Of a DNA stretch of 55,849 bases, positions 41,245-48,255 are shown piece after piece (positions within the stretch are counted from its first letter, which is position 1; each line of letters starts with the position of its first letter). The stretch lies in assembly GCA_035575515.1 (NCBI GenBank), contig DATLXU010000124.1, forward strand, positions 1-55,849. Reading direction: 5' to 3'. The notes beneath the pieces were generated by a model, which ran no database searches, was not told the origin of the DNA, and worked only from the letters and a program-made list of their open reading frames with translations. A program made the position numbers and the translations under genes. This DNA is from DATLXU01 sp035575515. GTDB lineage: Bacteria; Acidobacteriota; Blastocatellia; UBA7656.

Positions 41245-42660
41245 ATGAATCGAACGCTGGAAGTGACTATTGATGGAGAGCGAGTCGCGGTATCAACGGC
41301 GCTGCTTGAAAAATACAATCAACCCGGCCCGCGCTACACGAGCTATCCGACCGCGCCGGAGTGGAGCGATAACTTTGGCCCCGCAGATTTTATCAACGCC
41401 GCGCGCGAGGCGAATTCCAAAGAGAATGCCGCGCCTGTGTCGTTGTATTTCCATATTCCGTTTTGCGAATCGCTGTGCCTCTATTGCGGCTGCAATGTCG
41501 TCATAAGCAAGAAGCACGAAGTCGCAATTCCTTATTTCGAGCATCTCAAGCGCGAGATTGATTGGGTCGCAAGCGAAGTCTCGCGGTCGCGCCCGGTCGA
41601 ACAGATTCACTGGGGCGGCGGCACCCCGACTTATCTCACGCCCGATCAGATCGAGATGCTCTACGGCTATATCGCCGAACGCTTCACGATTTCAGGCAAA
41701 GCGGAGATCAGCATTGAGATAGATCCTCGCGTGACTTCTGAGGAGCACGTTCGCGCGCTTCGCGGCGTCGGCTTCAATCGCGTGAGCATGGGGATTCAAG
41801 ATTTTGACCCGCTCGTGCAAAAGACTATCAATCGCGTGCAGCCCTACGAAGACACCCGGCGATTGTTTGAATACTGCCGCAAGAGTGGATTCGAGAGCAT
41901 CAACATTGATTTGATATACGGACTGCCTCATCAAACCGCCGAGAGCTTCAGCCGCACAGTCGAAAAGATAATCAAGATGCGGCCCGACCGCATCGCCGTC
42001 TTCAGCTACGCGCACGTCCCTTGGATGAAGAAGCAGCAGGGCAGCTTCGCGCGCCACCTGCCCGAAGGCGTTGAGAAGTTTCGCATCTTCGCGCGCGCTA
42101 TCGAGATGCTCACCAGAGCGCGTTATCGCTACATCGGGCTTGACCACTTCGCGCTGCCCGAAGATGAAATCTGCCGCGCGCAGGACAAGCGCACGCTGCA
42201 CAGAAACTTTCAAGGCTACACGACAAAAGCAGGTTGTGATCTGTATGGGATGGGCGTTAGCTCTATCAGCGGACTCGAAGACGCTTACGCGCAGAACTGG
42301 CGCGACCTGCCGAAGTATTACGAAGCGATTGAAGCGGGGCTATGGCCAACGATGCGCGGCGCGCGCGTGACGGCGGAAGACAAGCTGCGTCGCTCGGTCA
42401 TCAACCGCCTGCTCTGTCATACGGTCATTGTCAAAAGCGAAGTCGAGCGCGAATTCGGGATTAACTTCGACGAGCACTTCGCGGCGGAGCTTGCGCACCT
42501 CCGGGAGTTCGAGCGTGACGGGCTTGTGCGAATGAGCCGCGACCGCATTGAAGTAATAGGCGCGGGCCGAATATTCATTCGCAACGTCGCGATTGTCTTC
42601 GACGCATATTTGAACAAGCCGGGGACGGCAAAAAGACAGGTATTTTCCAAGACACTTTAA
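41245..42660 (+). CDS. hemN: Oxygen-independent coproporphyrinogen III oxidase
   Basis: The 471-residue radical-SAM enzyme oxidatively decarboxylates coproporphyrinogen III to protoporphyrinogen IX without oxygen. Signature elements are NQPGPRYTSYPTAPEW near the N-terminus, the 4Fe-4S motif CESLCLYCGC (CX3CX2C) followed by CNVVISK, IHWGGGTPTYL for SAM binding and the HemN-type C-terminus. This PRYTSYPTA start marks true HemN, not the heme chaperone HemW. Its place beside more than 50 heme-binding motifs makes sense: it provides heme when oxygen is absent. It lies alone between R7 and the DUF2231-like gene. Confidence 0.95.
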   Translation: MNRTLEVTIDGERVAVSTALLEKYNQPGPRYTSYPTAPEWSDNFGPADFINAAREANSKENAAPVSLYFHIPFCESLCLYCGCNVVISKKHEVAIPYFEHLKREIDWVASEVSRSRPVEQIHWGGGTPTYLTPDQIEMLYGYIAERFTISGKAEISIEIDPRVTSEEHVRALRGVGFNRVSMGIQDFDPLVQKTINRVQPYEDTRRLFEYCRKSGFESINIDLIYGLPHQTAESFSRTVEKIIKMRPDRIAVFSYAHVPWMKKQQGSFARHLPEGVEKFRIFARAIEMLTRARYRYIGLDHFALPEDEICRAQDKRTLHRNFQGYTTKAGCDLYGMGVSSISGLEDAYAQNWRDLPKYYEAIEAGLWPTMRGARVTAEDKLRRSVINRLLCHTVIVKSEVEREFGINFDEHFAAELAHLREFERDGLVRMSRDRIEVIGAGRIFIRNVAIVFDAYLNKPGTAKRQVFSKTL

Positions 42661-42723
42661 TCGCGCAGCGCGAGGCGGCAGCTTGTGCTGTGCGGCCAGG
42701 TTTCGAGCAAAGGAGTTGGTCTT

Positions 42724-43263
42724 ATGGACTCTGCACACATTCACCTCTTACTCAATCACATCCCCGTCGTAGGCACGGGCTTGGCCCTGCTGCTGCTTGC
42801 ATACGCGATGCTGAGAAAAAACGAAGAGATGGAAAAGGGGAGCCTCGCAGCTTTCGTCATTCTCGCTTTGATCTCTATTGCCGTTTACCTGACGGGCGAG
42901 CCAGCGGAAGAAATCGTCGAGGGACTGCCCGGCGTGTCGGAAGCAATCATTGAAAGCCACGAAAAGGCTGCGCTGTTTGCGTTCATCGCGGTCGAGGCGC
43001 TTGGCGTCATCGCGCTTGCAGGATTGATTCTATCTCGCCGTTCAAAACATCTCTTGAAATGGGCGGCTACGTTGGCGCTTGCTGTCGCGGTTGCCGCAGG
43101 GGGTCTGATGGCGTGGGCGGCAAATCTCGGCGGGCAGGTTCGCCATACAGAAATAAGAAGCGGCGCGGTTGCAACCGAAAAGGATAAAGCGGGCGAAGCT
43201 GGCGGGGGCGATAAAGAAAAGAACAGAGGGAAAGACAAGGACAAGGAGAATGACAACAACTGA
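42724..43263 (+). CDS. DUF2231-like four-helix membrane protein
   Basis: From ATG 42724, behind AAAGGAG, the protein has 179 residues. Four membrane segments are visible (IHLLLNHIPVVGTGLALLLL, LAAFVILALISIAVYLTG, ALFAFIAVEALGVIALAGLI, ATLALAVAVAAGGLMAWAA), followed by a highly charged Lys/Asp/Glu tail. HIHLLLNHIPVVG with its two histidines is typical of DUF2231 relatives, some of which are associated with heme or electron transfer. The exact role is unknown. It is probably co-transcribed with the hemerythrin gene 34 bases downstream. Confidence 0.75.
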   Translation: MDSAHIHLLLNHIPVVGTGLALLLLAYAMLRKNEEMEKGSLAAFVILALISIAVYLTGEPAEEIVEGLPGVSEAIIESHEKAALFAFIAVEALGVIALAGLILSRRSKHLLKWAATLALAVAVAAGGLMAWAANLGGQVRHTEIRSGAVATEKDKAGEAGGGDKEKNRGKDKDKENDNN

Positions 43264-43297
43264 AAGATCAAGCGCGACGCACGAGGAATATCAAGCG

Positions 43298-43852
43298 ATG
43301 TCTAGACCTTTTCACATACTCAAACACGAGCACCGGATAATCGAGCAGGTGTTGCGCGCGCTCGACGGGGCGTGCCTCAGGCTTGAAGGTGGGTTGGAGA
43401 TACCAGCGACGGCCCTAATTGAGATTGCGGACTTCATCAATTCATTCGCCGACCGCGTTCATCACCGAAAAGAAGAGTTGCTGCTGTTTCCCGCGCTTGA
43501 GCGGCGCGGCATCACGCGCGAGGGCGGTCCGCTCGGAGCAATCGAGCGCGAACACGAAATCGAACGCAAGCTCGTTGGCCAGTTCCGCGTCGCGATTGCA
43601 GAATACATAGACGGCGATGCGGAAGCTGGCCGTCGCTTCGTCGAGGCCGCGCGCACTCTGATTCGTATGCTCGTCGGTCATATCGAAACCGAAGACAGCA
43701 TACTCTTTCGCATAGGCGATGAAGTGCTCGACGACAACGACAAAGCCGCGCTCATTGAAGGCTTCAACAGATTTCATGGCGAGATAGGCATTCGTCCGAT
43801 GGCCGAGTACGAACGCATGGCCAGAGAGCTTGAGGACAAGTGGGCCTTTTAA
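43298..43852 (+). CDS. Hemerythrin HHE cation-binding domain protein
   Basis: I choose ATG 43298 (184 residues), preceded by GAGGA at normal distance; ATG 43250 has its ribosome site too close. The four-helix hemerythrin fold is visible, with iron ligands expected in FHILKHEHRIIEQ, VHHRKEELLLFPAL, IEREHEIERKLV and VGHIETEDSILF. Such proteins bind a di-iron centre and sense or store oxygen, or protect against NO. Between a DUF2231-like gene and a YwiC-like gene beside anaerobic cytochromes, an oxygen- or NO-handling role fits. Confidence 0.87.
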   Translation: MSRPFHILKHEHRIIEQVLRALDGACLRLEGGLEIPATALIEIADFINSFADRVHHRKEELLLFPALERRGITREGGPLGAIEREHEIERKLVGQFRVAIAEYIDGDAEAGRRFVEAARTLIRMLVGHIETEDSILFRIGDEVLDDNDKAALIEGFNRFHGEIGIRPMAEYERMARELEDKWAF

Positions 43853-43887
43853 GGACCTCTCTCCGGCAGCGCGATTAGATAGCGGTT

Positions 43888-43901
43888 GTGACTAAAGTCA
43901 A
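43888..43901. promoter_or_regulatory. Near-perfect Crp/Fnr-type palindrome before the YwiC-like gene
   Basis: GTGACTAAAGTCAA matches GTGAC-N4-GTCAC with one mismatch at the last base. It ends 62 bases before ATG 43963. It shares its form with the sites at 28682 and 36374. The -10 region is weak (TAGTTT near 43924). Confidence 0.5.
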
Positions 43902-43962
43902 TGCGTCGAGTTTGAGCGCGTGGTAGTTTTGATTTTGAAAACGAACCTGTTGGGATGTTGAG

Positions 43963-44760
43963 ATGAAAACCCGAACAAATTTCAGACTGCCGAAAGAACA
44001 TGGCGCGTGGGCGATGCTCTACGTGCCGATGATTGTAGGACTGCTCGTAGCCGCAAAGTTTCCTCTGCGCGCGATTGCGCTCGCAGCAGCCGCGACTTTT
44101 TTATTCATAGCGCGCGAATCATTGCTCGTGTGGTGGCGCGGGCGCAGTCGCGGACAGAAGCAGGAGAGCGCGCGGCGCGCGATGTTGATTTACCTGGCCT
44201 TAGCCGCTTTGTTTGCCGCGCCGCTCGTCTTGATTAATCATCTGTACTGGCTCGTGCCCGCAGCAGCGTTGTCGCTCGCGCTTCTTGCGATAAACGCCGA
44301 GCAGGCGGTGCGCCGCGAAGACCGTACAATCACCGGCGAGATGATTGCGATAGCGGGACTGACGATGACCGCGCCGATGGCCTACTACGCGGCGCGCGGC
44401 TCGTGGGATATGACTGCCGCGTGGCTGTGGGCCTTGTGCGCGCTCTATTTCGCAAGCAGCGTCTTCTATGTGAAGCTGCGAGTCTATTCGCTTAGCGCGC
44501 GAAAAGAGGAGCTTCGAAGGCAAACGTGGCGGCGCTGCGCTTTTTATCACGGCTCTCTGCTGGTCGGATTGCTCTTGCTTGCGCTTACGGGCAAGTTGAA
44601 CCTATTTGCCATCGCCGCTTTTGCGCCCATCTTCGGGCGAACATTCTGGTTTATGACAAGGCCCGCAAATCAAATCAACCTGAAGAGAATCGGCCTGCTT
44701 GAAATTATTTTTTCGGTCGTGTTTCTGGTCTTCATCACGCTGACGTTTCGGATTGGATGA
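43963..44760 (+). CDS. YwiC-like integral membrane protein
   Basis: The 265-residue protein has about eight membrane segments. The N-terminus RLPKEHGAWAMLYVPMIVGL is the hallmark of the YwiC-like family. In Bacillus subtilis ywiC lies next to fnr and nitrate-respiration genes, so the family is tied by position to anaerobic respiration, but its activity is unknown. Other conserved-looking parts are INAEQAVRREDRTITGEMIA and GRTFWFMTRP. A Crp/Fnr-type site lies upstream, in line with anaerobic control. Confidence 0.83.
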   Translation: MKTRTNFRLPKEHGAWAMLYVPMIVGLLVAAKFPLRAIALAAAATFLFIARESLLVWWRGRSRGQKQESARRAMLIYLALAALFAAPLVLINHLYWLVPAAALSLALLAINAEQAVRREDRTITGEMIAIAGLTMTAPMAYYAARGSWDMTAAWLWALCALYFASSVFYVKLRVYSLSARKEELRRQTWRRCAFYHGSLLVGLLLLALTGKLNLFAIAAFAPIFGRTFWFMTRPANQINLKRIGLLEIIFSVVFLVFITLTFRIG

Positions 44761-45184
44761 ATTGGCGAGCCGTGCGAAAATCTTCACACCGCAACGTGAA
44801 GTTTCACCCAGCACAAACAGCGGAGCGGCCTTTTCCGTCCAGTTTCACGGCCTTTTTGATGGAACGCCCGTTGCTGATATTGATGGCGGAGGGCTATGGC
44901 CGCAGTCACTTTCCAGCGTGACGGCGGTCATGGCCTGTTCCAGTTTATAAGCATCGCGCCGGTATTGACCTGCCCAAACAGTTTTGGAATCCCGTTACCT
45001 TCATCCCACGCGCATTGGTTGACAACTCAAACTATCGCGGATAGATTGTCTGCGTTAAGCGAGACGCTCTTTTCCGTTAAAGACGCGCATCTCCCCAGCC
45101 TGTCGCCTTCGCAGAGACGCTTGCCGAGATAAATATTCAACCTGCCAAAATGGCGCTACTTTTCTACGAACCGAGGGAAATGCT
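44761..45184. other. 424-base interval without a recognisable gene
   Basis: Several short open frames cross this interval but none has a ribosome site with protein-like composition. The only signal I can point to is a promoter-like pair near 45019-45047 serving the gene at 45185. The stretch may hold decayed coding sequence. Confidence 0.4.
45019..45047 (+). promoter_or_regulatory. Possible sigma70 promoter of the cytochrome c gene at 45185
   Basis: TTGACA (45019-45024), a 17-base spacer and TAGATT (45042-45047) lie about 140 bases upstream of the gene. The -35 is perfect and the -10 has two mismatches. Confidence 0.4.
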
Positions 45185-45763
45185 ATGAACCGAATCGCCA
45201 AGATCGCAGGCTTATTAATAGCCGTTGCTTTGTTCGCCATTCTGTCGAACCTCAACACAGGCTATGCGCAGAAGAGCAATGACAAAGGGCTTGGAAATCA
45301 AGAGGCCAAGAGAATCCAGAAGGGATTTGAGATCGCGCCTGTCCCGCTCAACCTCAAGGGCAAGGACCGCAATCTCGTCGGGCTTGGCAGCTACATTGTC
45401 AACGCGCAGGCCGCCTGCAATGACTGCCACACCTGTCCGTCTTACGCGTCCGGGCATAATCCGTTTCAGGGCGGCGATGGACAAATCAATGCTGCAAACT
45501 ATCTGGCTGGAGGCGTGCCCTTCGGGCCTATAGTCTCGGCCAACATCACGCCGGACGAGACGGGCAAACCCGCAGGTTTGACCTTTGAAGAGTATCTTGA
45601 GTTGATACGAACGGGGCGGGACCCTGAAGATGGGCACATACTACAGGTCATGCCGTGGCCGATATTCCGAAATATGAACGATCACGACATTCGAGCAATC
45701 TACGAATACCTGAGTTCGATACCACACGCCGAACCCGGCGCTTGCAGCGGGCCGGGACAGTAG
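45185..45763 (+). CDS. Monoheme cytochrome c
   Basis: The 192-residue protein has a signal peptide (KIAGLLIAVALFAILSNL, ending GYAQ) and one heme motif, CNDCH, in GSYIVNAQAACNDCHTC. The axial Met is probably in LQVMPWPIFRNM, and the helix MNDHDIRAIYEYLSSIP closes the class I-type fold. NITPDETGKPAGLTFEEYLE and IRTGRDPEDG are typical of cytochrome c domains found with dehydrogenases. Two further cysteines lie outside CXXCH (one directly after the heme motif, one near the C-terminus). It is probably a periplasmic carrier or dehydrogenase subunit; no dehydrogenase gene is adjacent. Confidence 0.88.
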   Translation: MNRIAKIAGLLIAVALFAILSNLNTGYAQKSNDKGLGNQEAKRIQKGFEIAPVPLNLKGKDRNLVGLGSYIVNAQAACNDCHTCPSYASGHNPFQGGDGQINAANYLAGGVPFGPIVSANITPDETGKPAGLTFEEYLELIRTGRDPEDGHILQVMPWPIFRNMNDHDIRAIYEYLSSIPHAEPGACSGPGQ

Positions 45764-45764
45764 C

Positions 45765-45844
45765 GAAGTGAAAGTGAAAAGTGAATACTGACCGGAGGCA
45801 ATTGACGCTCGCTGCCATTCTCCGCTATTCACTTTTCACTTTTA
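45765..45844. repeat. Inverted repeat R8 between convergent genes
   Basis: GAAGTGAAAGTGAAAAGTGA and a few more bases (45765-45787) pair with TATTCACTTTTCACTTTTA (45826-45844). The right arm covers the stop codon of the ABC ATPase gene. The arms are iterations of AGTGAAA. Confidence 0.85.
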
Positions 45845-46648
45845 TGGTTGTGTCATTCGCATCACGGCGGGCGACGTGGTTAATTGAAACTCCACAGGCG
45901 TTCCTGTGAATGCCACGCGGCCTTCCTCGAGCAGCATCACACGCATCTCGGCGGCGTTTTCGATTGCTCTCTCTTTGATCACGACGTTGCCTGCTCCATC
46001 CTGAAATGCAAAGTGACCGGCCAGGTACGCAAGCTCGCGCAGTTCCTTCGTGACGTAGAGCGAAGATATTTTGTGAATGTCGCGAGCGCGAATCACCAGA
46101 TCTAACATCATCCGCTCATTGATTGGGTCAAGCCCCGAAGTCGGCTCATCAAAAAGCATGATTCGCGGCCAGCCGACGAGCGCGCGGGCGAATTCGAGCC
46201 GCCGGCCCATGCCTATCGAAAGCTCTTCGGGCAGCTTATCCGCATCCTTGTCCAGCCCGACGAATTGCAGTATCTCGCGTACAGCCGCGTCAAGCTTCTC
46301 TTCCGGCCAGCCCTGCTCGTCCAGCCGGTAAGCCGCGTTGTCGTAAACACTCATCCCAGTAAACAACGATGACTCCTGAAAGACTATGCCCATCGAAGCG
46401 GCGCGAATTCGCAGCAACTCTTCTTCTTTAAGGCGCTCTATCTCGCGTCCCTCGATAAAGATTTCGCCTGCGTCCGGTCGAAGCAGCCCGATTGCCAAGT
46501 GCAACAGCACGGTCTTGCCCGAAGCTGAATTGCCCGTGATGAAAATCATCTCGCCGCGCTGCAATGTGAAGCTCACGTCCGTGAGCGCAAACCCGCTGTC
46601 GAAGCTCAAGCCAACGTTGCGAAACTCGATTGCCGGTGCTTCATTCAT
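45842..46648 (-). CDS. ABC transporter ATPase, MlaF-like, without adjacent permease
   Basis: From ATG 46648 the protein has 268 residues and all main ABC ATPase motifs: Walker A GNSASGKTVLL, Q-loop VFQESSLF, signature LSIGMGRRLEFARAL and Walker B IMLFDEPTSGLDP. The pattern of signature and Q-loop resembles MlaF-type lipid-trafficking ATPases. The switch His normally found after Walker B (VTHD or similar) is Lys in LYVTKELRELAYL, so catalysis may differ. No permease, MlaD-like or periplasmic partner is in the window; it may serve a transporter encoded elsewhere. Confidence 0.8.
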   Translation of the reverse strand: MNEAPAIEFRNVGLSFDSGFALTDVSFTLQRGEMIFITGNSASGKTVLLHLAIGLLRPDAGEIFIEGREIERLKEEELLRIRAASMGIVFQESSLFTGMSVYDNAAYRLDEQGWPEEKLDAAVREILQFVGLDKDADKLPEELSIGMGRRLEFARALVGWPRIMLFDEPTSGLDPINERMMLDLVIRARDIHKISSLYVTKELRELAYLAGHFAFQDGAGNVVIKERAIENAAEMRVMLLEEGRVAFTGTPVEFQLTTSPAVMRMTQP

Positions 46649-46678
46649 AATCAATGGTGATTCAGGCCAAGTATTGTC

Positions 46679-46724
46679 ATCAGCCTTTGTTCACTTGCTT
46701 CATGATAAGTGACCAAAGACTGAT
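46679..46724. repeat. Inverted repeat R9
   Basis: ATCAGCCTTTGTTCACTT (46679-46696) pairs with AAGTGACCAAAGACTGAT (46707-46724) at 16 of 18 positions with a 10-base loop. It lies between the nitroreductase stop and the ABC ATPase start. Confidence 0.75.
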
Positions 46725-46754
46725 GATCGCTCAATGCTCAATCCTGTTCCTTTC

Positions 46755-47762
46755 TCACGCAATTGCTTCTTCGATTGGCCGCCTGGGCGTGTGCCCCTTT
46801 TCAGGCTCGGCATAACCCAATCGAAAAGGCTGCTGCGGAAACAATCCCGCTAAAGGAATCAACTCCCGAAGCTCGCTTTTAATCTCAGGTATCTGCACAA
46901 TCTGGCTCATCGGCTGAATTGCGAGTCCGAGCACGGCAGCCGTCAGATAGATTCGCTCGAAGACCTGCCCAACTTTAACCTGCGTCTCGCGATCATCCTT
47001 GCGCGAGCAAATCAGGCCAAGCACGGGCGCGCTCATCAGCACGTCGGAATCTTTCTTAGCCATTATCTTTCCCATATCGAGATAAGAGACAGCCAGTTGC
47101 GACAGCTTGGCGAGCAGCCACGGCGTGCCGAAAACGCCCTGTCCTATCCAGTAAGCCAGCTCTTCGCGAAAAGCCGGGTCACGAAATTGAATCGCGTCGG
47201 CGCGATTAACGAGCGCGTCAACTTTTCGCTTAATCTCAAGAGAGCCGGTCATAAAAAGCGTGACGCCGTCTTCGACCACGCAGGAGGATATGCGTTCGAG
47301 CTTGGCCTGAGCTATGGTGCGCGGCTCGTACTCTTTATGATTGGTGTGACGGACGAAAATAGCGTCGAACATCTCGCGGCTACGGAAGGCAGAAGGCTCG
47401 CCTTCCGGCATAAAGCGCACGGCGGCGACAAGGCGGCGGTTGTCAGGCTCAGGGAAATAGCTGATCGTGTGGCCGAATCCGAAATGCTCAGCGGCGACAA
47501 GAAGATTCTCAATCGCGCAGCCAATGCTTATGTAAAGCTCGCGCTGGTCGCGGTCTGCGACTTGCAGCCAGCGGTCGAGATTCGCGAAGACGAGAATCTC
47601 TTCATCGGTGACGGCGAACTTCCACGGCTGAGTGTTATGGCTGGAAGGAGCCAGAATCGCGTAGCGCAAAAGGAAGCTCAATTTTTGCTTGGCGTCGCGG
47701 TTATAAGGAAAGTTCTGCTCAACTACCTGCCAGGGATTGCTTTTGAAATCGTACTTGATCAT
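46755..47762 (-). CDS. Acg-type FMN nitroreductase-like protein
   Basis: The 335-residue protein resembles the Acg branch of the nitroreductase family: LRYAILAPSSHNTQPWKF near the N-terminus, ISIGCAIENLLVAAEHFGF in the middle and LTAAVLGLAIQPMSQI in the second half. It is larger than classical nitroreductases. In Mycobacterium tuberculosis, Acg belongs to the hypoxia regulon and is thought to store or sequester flavin. Here the neighbours (universal stress proteins, a PPOX protein, a Crp/Fnr regulator) suggest a similar low-oxygen or stress setting. Cytoplasmic; substrate unknown. Confidence 0.85.
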   Translation of the reverse strand: MIKYDFKSNPWQVVEQNFPYNRDAKQKLSFLLRYAILAPSSHNTQPWKFAVTDEEILVFANLDRWLQVADRDQRELYISIGCAIENLLVAAEHFGFGHTISYFPEPDNRRLVAAVRFMPEGEPSAFRSREMFDAIFVRHTNHKEYEPRTIAQAKLERISSCVVEDGVTLFMTGSLEIKRKVDALVNRADAIQFRDPAFREELAYWIGQGVFGTPWLLAKLSQLAVSYLDMGKIMAKKDSDVLMSAPVLGLICSRKDDRETQVKVGQVFERIYLTAAVLGLAIQPMSQIVQIPEIKSELRELIPLAGLFPQQPFRLGYAEPEKGHTPRRPIEEAIA

Positions 47763-48247
47763 TTATTCATCTTCCCTTCTGCGCGTTATTGATCGTGGCG
47801 GCGAATGGCCGCGTCTTTTGAGCAGGGTCGTGACGAAAGCGAAATATCACTTCAGCTTTCCGACTCGGACTGAAATCAAAGCCGATTGAAGAAGACTTAC
47901 GCCGCCGCGCAACGCAAATACCTTTGCTCCAATGCAAGCAGCCCGTGGCCGCAAAGCGCCGCGGTGAAGCGAGCATCTACGCTTGCGGACACGGGTAATC
48001 TGCCTGCTTGCCGCTCTCAAGGCTGGCAATCCTCATACCGAACGAACGCGGTTCAAAACCGCTTCTTTGCCAGAGAATTTGCGGGTGGCGGCTGACAGTT
48101 AAACACACGTTGTGAGAAAGCGCGCAGCGGCATGGGAAATTTGCGCAATAAAAAGTCCGAAGTCCGCAGCTTATTCGTTTCACTTTCAGCTCAACGATTG
48201 CCAGCGGCGAATAAACTATTCACGACTTCGGATATCAGACTGCGGAC
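47763..48247. other. 485-base interval with repeat R10 and no recognisable gene
   Basis: No frame here has a good ribosome site and protein-like composition. A tRNA-like GCGGTTCAAAACCGC stem near 48052-48066 lacks the other tRNA arms. The last third holds repeat R10. Confidence 0.4.
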
Positions 48248-48255
48248 TCAGGACT
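48151..48255. repeat. Inverted repeat R10 at the end of a hybrid kinase gene
   Basis: AAAAGTCCGAAGTCCGCAG (from 48151) pairs with CTGCGGACTCAGGACT (to 48255), with an inner CTTATTCG/CGAATAA pair. The right arm overlaps the stop codon at 48248. Confidence 0.7.

Noticed and set aside
44753..45132. Two short plus-strand frames between the YwiC-like and cytochrome c genes
   Set aside because: Neither has a ribosome site, conserved motif or plausible composition.
48052..48066. GCGGTTCAAAACCGC stem that looks like a tRNA T-arm
   Set aside because: No acceptor, D or anticodon arm can be paired around it.
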